NCBI GenBank assembly: GCA_023434325.1
Contig: JAEYSX010000001.1
Location: 186,001 to 250,000, forward strand
From: Candidatus Parcubacteria bacterium
GTDB lineage: Bacteria > Patescibacteriota > Saccharimonadia > Saccharimonadales > UBA4665
Reading direction: 5' to 3'
Length of the DNA: 64,000 nt
Shown here: in pieces, positions 1 through 9,128 of the stretch
Numbering within the stretch: the stretch's first letter is position 1
Layout: every line of letters starts with the position of its first letter
Made by a program: the position numbers and the translations under genes
Notes under the pieces: generated by a model
Seen by the model: only the letters and a program-made list of their open reading frames with translations
Told to the model about the DNA's origin: nothing
Database searches by the model: none

Positions 1-480
1 ATCGCCCATGATTTACGGAGTACGCATAATGTAGGCTCATTGCTGCGCACAGCCGATGGACTAGGCGTGCAAAAAGTCATCTTAAGCGGCTATACGCCAC
101 GGCCGCCGCACGCAGGTGACACCCGCCTCCCGCACGAAACCGCCAAGATCGCGCGCGATATCCGCAAGACCGCACTCGGCGCCGAAGATTCGGTCGCATG
201 GGAATACCACGCCGATCTGATGCCCGTACTTCAGCAGCTCAAAAAAGAGGGCTACACCGTCGCTGCACTCGAACAAACGGCTGATTCACAAATGCTCCAT
301 AACTACCATCCACCACAAAAAATCGCCATCGTGTTAGGCCGCGAGGTGGAGGGTATCGAAAGCGACATACTTCGCGCATGCGATATCGCCTTAGAAATTA
401 AAATGTTCGGCGCAAAAGAGTCTTTTAACGTCGTGCAAGCCGCAGCCATGGCCGCCTATCACTGCCGATTCGCAAGCTAA
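1..480 (+). CDS. TrmH/SpoU-family RNA 2'-O-methyltransferase (5' end missing)
   Basis: S-adenosylmethionine-dependent ribose methylation of rRNA or tRNA. The reading frame is open from base 1, so the gene begins outside the window. Visible SPOUT-fold motifs are motif 1 (NVGSLLRTADGLG), motif 2 (IVLGREVEGI) and motif 3 (IKMFGAKESFNVVQAAAMAA), which together form the trefoil-knot AdoMet site and the conserved Asn of the SpoU class. About 160 residues are seen, enough for the catalytic domain; any N-terminal substrate-recognition domain would lie upstream. It ends 3 nt before a convergent Nudix gene. Family assignment is firm; the target nucleotide cannot be told from this. Confidence 0.9.
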   Translation: MAHDLRSTHNVGSLLRTADGLGVQKVILSGYTPRPPHAGDTRLPHETAKIARDIRKTALGAEDSVAWEYHADLMPVLQQLKKEGYTVAALEQTADSQMLHNYHPPQKIAIVLGREVEGIESDILRACDIALEIKMFGAKESFNVVQAAAMAAYHCRFAS

Positions 481-482
481 CC

Positions 483-935
483 TTATAGGATTGTCTGCAA
501 AAACTCGGCTTGCTCTTTGATCGTGTTCTCTGGCACTTCCCTAAAGAACCCGACCTCACTCCCTTGCTTACCGCCTCGTAACTCTCCGTCAATGACCCGC
601 GCCTCAAACACAATAGATACAGACCACGTTTTGTTTTCGCCTTCGCTGAGCGAAACGTACTCTATGACACCCATTTGTTTGCCGACCTCGATATCCACAG
701 CTACCTCATCCTTGGCGATTCGGCGCGCAGCATCTACCAATCTTTCACCAAAAAATACCGTGCCGCCCGGCAAATGCCACTGGCCGATACAAGGCTCTAT
801 CGCCCGCTTCGTCATGACTGTTCCCTCGTCGGTACGTATGACCAGGTCGACGACGAGCCGGGGCACGCGCCCATAAATCTCGGTAAACAACTCTTTTGGC
901 ATCCACATTGGATGATTCTCTGTTACAGCTTCCAT
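483..935 (-). CDS. Nudix hydrolase, GDP-mannose mannosyl hydrolase-like
   Basis: 150 residues. The Nudix region runs from GGTVFFGE to RIAKDEVAV. The canonical RE-U-x-EE-x-G-U segment is altered: the Glu after Arg is Ile and the EE pair is DE. A similar departure (R-L-T-M-A-E-L-G) occurs in the GDP-mannose mannosyl hydrolases (NudD/Gmm), and the region before the box (PRLVVDLVIRT, then GQWHLPGG) also resembles that family. Known NudD enzymes hydrolyse GDP-hexoses to GDP and sugar. An AAGGAGTC ribosome site precedes the ATG. Substrate is inferred from the motif only; a generic Nudix housecleaning role remains possible. Confidence 0.75.
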   Translation of the reverse strand: MEAVTENHPMWMPKELFTEIYGRVPRLVVDLVIRTDEGTVMTKRAIEPCIGQWHLPGGTVFFGERLVDAARRIAKDEVAVDIEVGKQMGVIEYVSLSEGENKTWSVSIVFEARVIDGELRGGKQGSEVGFFREVPENTIKEQAEFLQTIL

Positions 936-1067
936 TTTGACTCCTTATTTCCAACAAACTATACCATGTGCCAAGCGGCACACAATATGATGACAGCAAG
1001 CCCACATTAGTACTCCTTGCCGATATCGACAGCCCAGACATAACCAATATGCTACACTGTAGCTAAG

Positions 1068-2129
1068 ATGGTACTGGTTACATCCAAAAAGAAGCGTCCG
1101 ACCCCCGTACATCACAAGCGGCGACGCGGCGAACACCACAAAAAGTCCCACGACTATCACAAGGCATATTGGCCGTATTTGCCAATGGCGCTTATTGTGA
1201 CACTCGGCATTTTGGCAAACACATACTGGGGTGCAATCCAGCACCGCGTCCTCGATTACGCCACCAGCATGAGCGCAAACGGACTCTTGCAAAAAACCAA
1301 CGAAGAGCGCGTCGGCGGCGGATTAGCCAACCTGACGATCAACTCCAAACTCAATAACGCCGCCCAGGCCAAGGCCAACGACATGGCCGCGCGCAATTAC
1401 TGGTCCCACAACACGCCGGAGGGCAGTCCGCCTTGGGTATTCGTCAAAGACGCTGGTTATGACTACAAAACCGCCGGAGAAAACCTAGCCTACGGCTTTG
1501 ACAACAGCACCGAGACTGTCGTTGGCTGGATGAACAGCTCCGGACACCGCGCCAATATCATGAACGACACCTATACCGAGGTCGGCTTTGGCATCGCCAA
1601 CGCAGCCGACTTCCAAAACAACGGCCCACAAACAATTGTCGTAGCGATGTATGCAAGCCCTCGCGTGACCGCGACAGCCCGTGCACAAACCACAACACCC
1701 CCACCTGCGCCTACAACGCAAGCGCAAAACCCCGCGCCAACGCCGACACCCGCTCCCACAGAACCGACGCCAGAGCCAGATGCCGCCCAGCCTACAAACG
1801 TCTCTACCCCCACCGAGGAGCTGGCAGTCGCTCAAAACGCAGACAGCGACGACATCGCCAGCCCAGAGGTCACTCCCGCTGTATCTACCAAAAAGATTGC
1901 ACGCGTCCAGTTACTATCCGGCGCTACCGCCGCCTGGAGCGCGTTTGCAATTAGCTCTATCGCGACGGTCGCGCTAGCCGTGTTCTTTTTGCGCCACGGA
2001 CTGTTACTCCGCCGCGCGTGGGTCAAGAGCGAGCGATTCGTACACAAGCACCCTGCCTTTGACATCGCCCTTGTGGCCGTTGCCACCATCGGCATCGTCC
2101 TCACGCAAACCACTGGCATTATCCGCTAG
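1068..2129 (+). CDS. Membrane-anchored CAP/SCP-domain protein with Pro-rich linker
   Basis: 353 residues. A very basic N-terminus (Lys/His/Arg-rich, about 35 residues) precedes a transmembrane segment near 38-55. A CAP (SCP/PR-1) domain follows at about 75-200, with AGENLAYG, YWSHNTPEG and GHRANIMN holding the conserved cavity His and Glu residues. Then comes a Pro/Thr/Ala linker (about 205-265), a second hydrophobic helix near 285-305, and a third hydrophobic stretch at the C-terminus. The CAP domain probably faces outward. No Shine-Dalgarno is visible. A TATGCTACACT stretch ends about 9 nt before ATG, so the message may be leaderless. CAP proteins are common on Saccharibacteria cells; the ligand or activity is unknown. 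Confidence 0.85.
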   Translation: MVLVTSKKKRPTPVHHKRRRGEHHKKSHDYHKAYWPYLPMALIVTLGILANTYWGAIQHRVLDYATSMSANGLLQKTNEERVGGGLANLTINSKLNNAAQAKANDMAARNYWSHNTPEGSPPWVFVKDAGYDYKTAGENLAYGFDNSTETVVGWMNSSGHRANIMNDTYTEVGFGIANAADFQNNGPQTIVVAMYASPRVTATARAQTTTPPPAPTTQAQNPAPTPTPAPTEPTPEPDAAQPTNVSTPTEELAVAQNADSDDIASPEVTPAVSTKKIARVQLLSGATAAWSAFAISSIATVALAVFFLRHGLLLRRAWVKSERFVHKHPAFDIALVAVATIGIVLTQTTGIIR

Positions 2130-2162
2130 CACTAACCCCGCACAAATCAAACAATATGGGAT

Positions 2163-5100
2163 TTATTGCAGCTTGATATTGCCAGCGCCGGCAAGTTCTT
2201 GTAATTTGCTGAGTGCGCCGTTTTGCGTGCTCATTTTTGCGGGGAGTTTTATAATCTGCTTGTTCTCGGACATGCCGAGTACCAATACTACCTCGGTCTC
2301 GCCCGGATTTTCGTCTATTGTCTGTTTAAGCGAGAGTAGTAGTTTTTGATCGCCGCCATCCTTAAGCCGGATATACACGCGCGGGTTAGCCGAGGCCGTT
2401 ACACTGGCGATCTTGGTGCGTCCTGCGGCTGCCGCCACTGCCTTTTTGTTGATACTTGGCACCTTAACCTTGCGGCCGGTGGCCTGATAGGCCTGCGCTT
2501 GCTCGGCAGTAATTTCGCGGGCGTCGTCTACCATGACCTTTACTTCGTCGCCAATGTTACCCTCGCGGTCTTTGGCGCTTAGCTTGCCGCGCACCAGCAC
2601 TACTCGGTCGCGTTGCCACAGTCCAATCGTTTGCTGATAGGCACCGGGGAATAAAATGAGTTCGATCGAGCCAAACTGATCCTCTAACTTAATGAACGCC
2701 ATTTTTTGCCCGTTCTTGGTCAGAATTTCGCGCATGTCGACAATTGCACCGCCAATAGTCACCGCGCGGCCGTCCATATTAGGTTTGAGCTGATTGATCG
2801 GGATTGTTTGCTCCTCTAGGTACGCCTTGTACATCGACAGCGGGTGCTGGCTTAGATACAGTCCGAGCAGTTCGCGCTCCCAAAGCAGCTGCTCGCGCTG
2901 GTTATACTGTGTTGCAGCTTTTTCGAGCGTCAGCTGAGGCTTGGACACATGCGCGTGCTCGTCACTCATGCCAAAAAGGTCGACCTGGCCGCTTTGCGCG
3001 TCTTTTTGTATGCGGTTAGCAAACGCCATCATTACTTCTAAGTTGTGGAGCAGTACGGATCGATCGGCGAAGCGGTCGAGCGCCCCGGCCTTAACCAAGC
3101 TTTCCATAGCTTTGCGGTTGGCGATGCGAACCGAGACTTTCTCTAAAAAGTCCTCGAGCGAGTCAAAGCGCACGTCAGCGCCGCGAGCGCGCAGAATCTC
3201 CTCGACTGCACCGGTACCGACGTTCTTGATGGCGTCGAGCCCAAAACGAATGTCGGCCTTGCGGTTGTCGGGATTGTCTTTGTCGGGCACCACGGCAAAT
3301 TCGTGAAACGATTCGTTGACGTCCGGCGGCAGCACGTTGATGCCCATGTGCTGACATTCGCTGATCTCGATTGCCAGGCGATCGGTATCGTCGTAGTCGC
3401 TGGTCATGAGTGCGGCCATAAATGCCGAAGGGTAGTGCGCCTTAAGATAGGCAGTTTGATACGAGATTAATCCGTAGCAAGCCGAGTGCGACTTGTTAAA
3501 ACAATAGTCGGCAAAGCCCAAAAGGTCCTTCCAAAACTTTTCGATAACCGCGCGCGGCACGCCACGCTCCACGGCGCCGTCCACAAACTTAACTTGCATC
3601 TTTTGCATCACGTCGAGCTTCTTTTTACCGATAGCCTTGCGAAGCGTGTCCGCCTCACCACCGGTAAAGCCACACACATCACGACTAATCTGCATCACTT
3701 GCTCTTGGTACACCAGCACGCCAAAGGTGTTAGCCAGCGCCGGTTCCATCAACGGGTGCGCATATGACACTGGCTCCAGGCCGTTCTTGCGCTTAATAAA
3801 GCTATCGGTCAGGCCGGCGCTCAGCGGACCGGGACGGTACAGCGCGCCCATGGCGATAACGTCGTTAAACTCGGTTGGCTTGAGTTCTCGCAGGTAACGC
3901 TTCATGCCCGACGATTCAAACTGGAACACTCCGGTGGTGTCGCCGCGGCCAAGCAGATCGAACGTAGCCTGGTCGTCCATCGGAATCGTGGCCAGATCGA
4001 TGTCTTTGCCGTACACCCTTTTGATAATACGCAGGGTGTTTTTGATGATTGTTAAGTTGGACAGACCCAAAAAGTCCATCTTCAGCAGCCCCAGCTCCTC
4101 GATCTGCCCCATCGAGAACTGCGTGGTCACCACGCCCTTTTGCGCCATTTCGAGCGGGACATACTTAACCAGCTCATCTGGCGCGATCACCACGCCGCAG
4201 GCGTGCACGCCATGGCTGCGCACGGTGCCCTCTAGTGCAATCGCCAGATCGATCACCTGCTGGGCGGTTTCGTTATTCTCGTACTCGCGCTTTAGATCGG
4301 GATCGTCTTCGACGGACTTTTTGAGCGGAATGTGACGACCCTGCACCGGCGCCGGGATCATCTTGGCCAGACGATCGGCCTCGGCGTACGGCACTTGCAG
4401 TACGCGCGCGACATCGCGCACAGCAGCGCGGGCTGCCATCTTACCAAAGGTCACAATGTTAGACACGCGGTCGCTGCCATACTTTTGAGAACAAAACTCG
4501 ATTACCTCGTCGCGGCGCGTATCCTGAATGTCCACGTCGATATCGGGCATGCTGATACGGTCGGGGTTAAGGAATCGCTCGAACAGCAGGCCGTGCTCCA
4601 GCGGGTCAAGATCGGTAATGCGCAGTGTATAGGCAATGATCGACCCGGCTGCCGAGCCACGCCCCGGGCCAAAGATAATCCCCTGGTCTTTACCCCAGTT
4701 AATAAAGTCTTGGACGATAAGCATGTAGCCGTTAAAGCCCATGCCGTCGATCACGCGCAGTTCGTACTCGGTGCGCTCGCGCGGCTCATCCGGCAGCGCG
4801 ACCTTGATTTCTTCGATGCTCATTGCGGCCGCTTTTTCGCGGTCCATGCCTAGGTAGCGTTCGGCCAGACCCTGGTACACCAGCTTGTCTAAATAGGTCT
4901 TTTCAGTCTCGCCCTCGGGCACGGGGAACTTAGGGATCAGGATTTTGCCAAGCTCGATCTCTAGCTCGCAGCGATCGGCAATCGCGCGGGTGTTGGTAAT
5001 AAAATCGGGATGGTCTTTGCCCCAGCGGGCGATAATCTCACTAGGTTCGGTTACATGTAGCTCAAAGTTTGCCAGACTCATGCGCTTTTCGTCACTCAGG

Positions 5101-5837
5101 AACGAGCCGGTCTGCACGCACAGCAAAATCTCGTGCGCAGTTTGGTCGTCGTGCGACAAATAGTGCGCGTCGCAGGTTACGGTACACGGTATATCCAGCT
5201 CCTCGGCCAGCTTAATCAACTGTTTGTTGACCTCGACTTGCTCATCCCATTTACTGGGGTGATCCGGGTGACCGTGGTCTTGAATCTCGATATAATAGCG
5301 GTCGCCAAACGTCTTTTTGTACCACGCGGCAATCTCTTTGGCCTTGTCGTACTGACCTTGACGGATCGCATCGGCAACCTCGCCACCGATACAGCCGCTG
5401 AGGACGATGATGCCTTCGTTATACTTCTCGAGCACGACATGGTCAACGCGCGGCTTGTAGTAAAAGCCCTCCATATTGGCGATGGTGCTTAAGCGCATGA
5501 GGTTTTGGTAACCGGTATTGTTCATTGCCAGGAGGATAAGGTGGTAGTATGTCTTGTCCTTGCCCGGCTCTTTGTCGGCCATGGTGCGCGCAGCGACGTA
5601 GGTTTCCATGCCGATGATCGGCTTGACGCCCTTTTCGGTGGCGGCCTTATAAAACTCAATCGCGCCGCTCAGCGTACCGTGGTCGGTCTGTGCTACCGCG
5701 GTCATGCCTGACTCCTTGACGTAGTCAACAAGCGCCGGAACCTTGGTCAGTCCGTCGAGCAGCGAATACTGCGTGTGGTTATGCAAATGCACGTAGTCCG
5801 CAGCGCTCAAATTGGTAGCAGTAGCCTTGTCTGCCAA
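2163..5837 (-). CDS. dnaE: DNA polymerase III alpha subunit
   Basis: Replicative polymerase, about 1224 residues, normal for DnaE. An N-terminal PHP domain begins at HLHNHTQYSLLDG and continues through TDHGTLSGAIEFY. The C-family polymerase palm carries the catalytic acidic motif PDIDVDIQD. Fingers, helix-hairpin-helix and a C-terminal OB-fold (VTIGGAIVDMRE) follow. The frame is open to an ATG at 5870, but I place the start at TTG 5837. A GAGGAGG ribosome site sits 6-7 nt upstream of it, the protein then begins MADKATATN directly ahead of the PHP domain, and a TATACT -10 element lies between the upstream ATG and the ribosome site. It converges with the CAP gene. Confidence 0.95.
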   Translation of the reverse strand: MADKATATNLSAADYVHLHNHTQYSLLDGLTKVPALVDYVKESGMTAVAQTDHGTLSGAIEFYKAATEKGVKPIIGMETYVAARTMADKEPGKDKTYYHLILLAMNNTGYQNLMRLSTIANMEGFYYKPRVDHVVLEKYNEGIIVLSGCIGGEVADAIRQGQYDKAKEIAAWYKKTFGDRYYIEIQDHGHPDHPSKWDEQVEVNKQLIKLAEELDIPCTVTCDAHYLSHDDQTAHEILLCVQTGSFLSDEKRMSLANFELHVTEPSEIIARWGKDHPDFITNTRAIADRCELEIELGKILIPKFPVPEGETEKTYLDKLVYQGLAERYLGMDREKAAAMSIEEIKVALPDEPRERTEYELRVIDGMGFNGYMLIVQDFINWGKDQGIIFGPGRGSAAGSIIAYTLRITDLDPLEHGLLFERFLNPDRISMPDIDVDIQDTRRDEVIEFCSQKYGSDRVSNIVTFGKMAARAAVRDVARVLQVPYAEADRLAKMIPAPVQGRHIPLKKSVEDDPDLKREYENNETAQQVIDLAIALEGTVRSHGVHACGVVIAPDELVKYVPLEMAQKGVVTTQFSMGQIEELGLLKMDFLGLSNLTIIKNTLRIIKRVYGKDIDLATIPMDDQATFDLLGRGDTTGVFQFESSGMKRYLRELKPTEFNDVIAMGALYRPGPLSAGLTDSFIKRKNGLEPVSYAHPLMEPALANTFGVLVYQEQVMQISRDVCGFTGGEADTLRKAIGKKKLDVMQKMQVKFVDGAVERGVPRAVIEKFWKDLLGFADYCFNKSHSACYGLISYQTAYLKAHYPSAFMAALMTSDYDDTDRLAIEISECQHMGINVLPPDVNESFHEFAVVPDKDNPDNRKADIRFGLDAIKNVGTGAVEEILRARGADVRFDSLEDFLEKVSVRIANRKAMESLVKAGALDRFADRSVLLHNLEVMMAFANRIQKDAQSGQVDLFGMSDEHAHVSKPQLTLEKAATQYNQREQLLWERELLGLYLSQHPLSMYKAYLEEQTIPINQLKPNMDGRAVTIGGAIVDMREILTKNGQKMAFIKLEDQFGSIELILFPGAYQQTIGLWQRDRVVLVRGKLSAKDREGNIGDEVKVMVDDAREITAEQAQAYQATGRKVKVPSINKKAVAAAAGRTKIASVTASANPRVYIRLKDGGDQKLLLSLKQTIDENPGETEVVLVLGMSENKQIIKLPAKMSTQNGALSKLQELAGAGNIKLQ

Positions 5838-5914
5838 AACCCCTCCTCTATCTCGTACCAGTATACCCAAAACCGTTAGCGTTCGGGAGTCATTACTTTT
5901 ACAACATGCTGTAG

Positions 5915-6631
5915 CTAAGAGAAATCAGAGGCTCCTCTTTGTGTAGGCACTGCGACTTCGACTACCCCAAACATAAACCTCTCGAGCTGTTGGCAAGATC
6001 CAATTACGTCATAATTAGGCCTAATAAGTGCACGACCCGGTCTTAGAATACGCCCGACCTGCCAACACTTGCCCACCGCATCCGGAAGCCGAGGCAAATC
6101 TTCCCAGAGCGCGCCGGATAACGCAACGACCGAGCCAATCACCGCCTTGCAGGGTAGAGAATAGGGATCCTGGCCAAATGCATTTTCTATTAGATCCACG
6201 GCCGCCAGAGCAATAACGCCCAGAGCAGCCCCACGCCCATACCGTGCTGTCCGTGCAAGATCCCGCAGCTCTTGCACGCTGGCGCTGCGCAAAAGCTTCC
6301 GCGCAGATTGATCCAGCTGATCGCCGACTTCTTTATCCGGGGAACCACCGGATATATTACCTCTATCATCGAGCATTAAACTGCTGCCACCCTGCACCGG
6401 CTCCTTAAGCACTAAGCTGGCGACACCTTTGTCAACGCTGATCGGTATCGGTCGATTATCTTCGCGATCAGGCTCAGAACGACAAAATCGGAGCGACTCG
6501 TAACCCAGCGCACCGCATACATCCGCAACCAGAGTCGTATTAACTTCGACCTCATCCTTGTGGTACATCCGCCAATCTACGCGATGCTCCGCAGGCACTA
6601 GCTTATCGGCCCGAACATATACATCTGTCAT
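5915..6631 (-). CDS. Hypothetical protein with two central hydrophobic segments
   Basis: Not recognised. The frame opens at 6709, but I prefer the ATG at 6631 (protein MTDVYVRADK, about 238 residues). Visible are an acidic, Asp/Glu-rich first half and a helical stretch (ARKLLRSASVQELRDLART). Two moderately hydrophobic segments follow (GAALGVIALAAVDLI and AVIGSVVALSGAL) that could be membrane hairpin helices or buried helices. The C-terminal 60 residues are basic then hydrophobic. It stands alone between dnaE and a divergent gene. It is one of several orphan minus-strand proteins in the window. Confidence 0.55.
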   Translation of the reverse strand: MTDVYVRADKLVPAEHRVDWRMYHKDEVEVNTTLVADVCGALGYESLRFCRSEPDREDNRPIPISVDKGVASLVLKEPVQGGSSLMLDDRGNISGGSPDKEVGDQLDQSARKLLRSASVQELRDLARTARYGRGAALGVIALAAVDLIENAFGQDPYSLPCKAVIGSVVALSGALWEDLPRLPDAVGKCWQVGRILRPGRALIRPNYDVIGSCQQLERFMFGVVEVAVPTQRGASDFS

Positions 6632-6866
6632 ACAAATACCGCAGAAGCACGACGGCGCAAAACGCCAGACCCACTTCTTTAAACGCCCCCCTGCCGCAAT
6701 TACCAACAAGTACTGAACGCTTGTATTAATACAGAGATTAGGATGTAAGACTGTAAAATATTTTACAGAGTACGTCTAGCGACACTTGCGAGCTCTACGA
6801 CCTACATGCGCCCTGATTTTTAACCCACGGTACGTTACAATAAGCTAACGTATAAACGGAGGAATC

Positions 6867-7430
6867 ATGGCAAAAGTAAGCGGATCAAACATTTTTATTA
6901 TCATTCTGGCGATATTATTTATCGGCGCCGTGACAACCGCGGTGATATATATGGCAAGCGGGAACCAAGAGACAAGCGATAACGTTGCTCCTAGCAACTC
7001 CGCGGCGTCCAGCGACAACCAGGAACCTCAAAAGGATACCGCAAAGTATCTCACCATTAGCGAGCTCGGGTTGCGCATTAAGCTGACCGACAATATTCAA
7101 GACGCCTACTACGTCGTAGGCGAAGCGCCGACTCGCGGCGCCGAAGCACCGGTGCATCTGTCGACACGTTCGCTCGACGCCTTTGCGGAGTGCGCAGCTA
7201 CCGAGACCAACCGTGGCGTCGCTGTTTTAAACAATTATAACGTGGGTGAGTCCGGCGGCACATCCGGCACTACCCGCCCTGATACCCAAACCATAAACGG
7301 GCTGCGCTTTGACATCACTGGCGGCCAAAACGACTGCACCAAGGGTCAAAACACCGAGCTATACACCAAAGTAAAACAAGAGCTCGTAAACAGTTCTAAA
7401 ACTATCGAGCCCACGCCGGCCATACCGTAA
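6867..7430 (+). CDS. Membrane-anchored exported hypothetical protein
   Basis: 187 residues. A short basic N-terminus and one strong transmembrane helix (about 8-30, IFIIILAILFIGAV) are followed by a low-complexity Ser/Asn/Gln spacer. An outside domain of about 125 residues follows with two Cys (AECAATE and NDCTKG) that could pair. GGAGG lies 4 nt before the ATG, and a TACAAT element about 25 nt upstream is a likely -10. Proteins of this build (anchor plus a small soluble domain) recur in this window, for example at 56262-57077. No enzymatic motif is visible. It converges with the next gene at a 5-nt gap. Confidence 0.7.
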   Translation: MAKVSGSNIFIIILAILFIGAVTTAVIYMASGNQETSDNVAPSNSAASSDNQEPQKDTAKYLTISELGLRIKLTDNIQDAYYVVGEAPTRGAEAPVHLSTRSLDAFAECAATETNRGVAVLNNYNVGESGGTSGTTRPDTQTINGLRFDITGGQNDCTKGQNTELYTKVKQELVNSSKTIEPTPAIP

Positions 7431-7435
7431 TTCGC

Positions 7436-8146
7436 CTAAAAGCCTGCTGGCGATGACGCAAAGCCCATCGCCGCTCTTGGGACTCGGGTGATTTTACGTA
7501 TACCGGACGGAACGATGAGCTGCGCATGATGAATACGGGTTTCGGTTGTCTCTACGCCGGTTACATGCCGACGCACCTGACCTACAGGCGCAGGCTTTTT
7601 AAGCCATACCGCGTTAAGGTCATCAACGCCGCGCCCCAACCAATAGCTACCTTTGCCAACTAGTAGATCAGGCACGTTACCGGTCTGAAAATAACCGACC
7701 GAGCGAGAGATCACGGCCGTCTTACCGTCCGGCAACGCAACCCTTGTTTTGGTTCGGGTCTTACCGCCATACAACAGTTCTGCCTGCATCGCGGCGGCCG
7801 TCTGGTCGAACTCTTCGGGAGAATCAAGTATTCCCGCATGCTCCTGTGGCTGCTTGGGAATAATCCGGGATTCCTCGACGACTTTTAGCAGGCAGTCGGA
7901 TTCGCCATTATGGGCGGCTAGCCTGCCGAGGGGTATGAGCGCCGCCATAGGAGGCCTTCGTGCACTTACGCCGGCAGTAAGCCTCTCGTGGACTTCGTCT
8001 ATGCGCCGCGCAACCTCGGTAGGAACACACGCACCAAGCGCGCTGATCAGCGGATCGCAGGACACTTCTCCGGACTGCACACCGCTTAGCACATTCGAAT
8101 CCCTCCAGTACCCGTCTGCTGCTATGCGCTCATGTAATGACACCAT
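7436..8146 (-). CDS. Hypothetical soluble protein
   Basis: 236 residues, not recognised. No signal peptide or membrane segment is seen. The central part has Arg-rich helical stretches (ARRIDEVHERLTAGVSARR) and the C-terminal half looks beta-rich with alternating hydrophobic residues. A GACGAGGGTC purine stretch precedes the ATG. It has no operon partner: it is convergent with the gene ending at 7430 and divergent from the DUF2267 gene. The reading frame is long for chance in this G+C range, but there is no family support. Confidence 0.5.
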   Translation of the reverse strand: MVSLHERIAADGYWRDSNVLSGVQSGEVSCDPLISALGACVPTEVARRIDEVHERLTAGVSARRPPMAALIPLGRLAAHNGESDCLLKVVEESRIIPKQPQEHAGILDSPEEFDQTAAAMQAELLYGGKTRTKTRVALPDGKTAVISRSVGYFQTGNVPDLLVGKGSYWLGRGVDDLNAVWLKKPAPVGQVRRHVTGVETTETRIHHAQLIVPSGIRKITRVPRAAMGFASSPAGF

Positions 8147-8322
8147 GACCCTCGTCGCTTCTTATCTACGTATCTTTATAGAGATGACTGTATACAATTT
8201 ATTACGTAATATCTGTAAAAATCCCCACAACAAGCCAAGCCCACTTTAAGATACCGATGTGTCGGGTTTTTCGCGGCACACCAACGCAACGACAGCCTAG
8301 GATATACACGGAGGATAAAGAT

Positions 8323-8688
8323 ATGACGTTTCGAGAAATGATAAAAAAAATGGAGCACTACTCGGGCTTTTCGGACCGCGAATCAAAAGAGTCGCTCGAA
8401 CTTATGGTCGAGAGTCTGGCCGTTCATCTGACCGAAGGTGAGCGCAAGGATTTTGCCAGTCAGCTACCCAAAGAGCTGGAGGCAATCGCGCTTTCAGTCT
8501 GGCCCACCAAAGCTACCGTCAAGCAAGACATGCTTCAGCAATTTATGAGTATGCAAGACGTAGAGGAAAGCCGCGCAAAAAAGCAATTGCTTTGCGCATG
8601 GAAGGTACTCAAGGACGCTATAACACCGGGCGAAATCGACGACATTCGCGCGCAACTGCCGAATGCCACCGTTGCTATGCTGCATTAG
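8323..8688 (+). CDS. DUF2267 family protein
   Basis: 121 residues from ATG 8323, chosen because GGAGG sits 8 nt upstream; the open frame extends to 8257 without a better site. The all-helical DUF2267 fold is suggested by two similar halves, each ending in an AQLP/SQLP turn (DFASQLPKELEAIA and DIRAQLPNATVAM). The family's function is unsettled. It is often near stress genes, and here it sits 104 nt upstream of a KGG-repeat stress protein on the same strand, ahead of a shared terminator. Confidence 0.8.
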   Translation: MTFREMIKKMEHYSGFSDRESKESLELMVESLAVHLTEGERKDFASQLPKELEAIALSVWPTKATVKQDMLQQFMSMQDVEESRAKKQLLCAWKVLKDAITPGEIDDIRAQLPNATVAMLH

Positions 8689-8792
8689 CCGGTGCGCCGT
8701 ACCCGATCTGTCATGCAAATAGATCACAGCACCACATCGGCGCGCATACTAGACTGAGTAATTACCATCTAAGCATCGAGAGGAGGTGCATT

Positions 8793-8990
8793 ATGGTAAG
8801 CGCAAAGAATCCCGGACAATTTGGTAATCGCAAAGACACAGAGATGCAAGCCCGCAAAGGCGGCATGGCAAGTCCAGGTAAGTTTGGGAGCTCTAAAGGG
8901 GCAGACCCGCGAGCCGCCGGCCGAAAGGGCGCCGCAGCCCAACCGATTGCCGCAAAGCGCCGCGGCGGAATGAACAGTCACGGTCGTTAA
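8793..8990 (+). CDS. KGG-motif general stress protein
   Basis: 65 residues, Gly/Lys/Ala-rich, hydrophilic and probably disordered. Two imperfect repeats contain NPGQFGNRKD...ARKGGMAS and SPGKFGSSKG...AGRKGAAA, the pattern of the KGG (con-10/GsiB-like) stress proteins thought to protect cells during desiccation or nutrient stress. The start is fixed by an unusually strong ribosome site, GAGGAGGTG, 5 nt before ATG; upstream in-frame codons have none. A strong terminator follows 18 nt after the stop. High expression is likely given both signals. Confidence 0.85.
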   Translation: MVSAKNPGQFGNRKDTEMQARKGGMASPGKFGSSKGADPRAAGRKGAAAQPIAAKRRGGMNSHGR

Positions 8991-9008
8991 ATTGAATCTA
9001 CCGCGTAC

Positions 9009-9034
9009 AAAAGAGGCCTATCGAGGCCTCTTTT
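9009..9034 (+). terminator. Intrinsic terminator after the KGG gene
   Basis: A perfect 11-bp stem, AAAAGAGGCCT with AGGCCTCTTTT around an ATCG tetraloop, with U-rich sequence continuing on the 3' side. It lies 18 nt after the KGG stop codon and before the promoter of the next plus-strand gene. Confidence 0.9.
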
Positions 9035-9128
9035 CTTATCCGAGGCAGCCAACAATTGTAACCAACTTCATTGTGCTCATCCTTTATAAGGGATATCCTG
9101 CCTGATAGTAACGACAGGAGGTTACCAT

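Noticed and set aside
2163..5870. Long plus-strand open frames across dnaE, pheT, typA and others
   Set aside because: They lie fully opposite well-supported genes, have no ribosome sites, and read as the low-complexity complement of the real frame.
5881..5920. Shared 12-nt string CTGTAGCTAAGA here and before the CAP gene at about 1057
   Set aside because: No further similarity on either side; a single short match is expected by chance in 64 kb.
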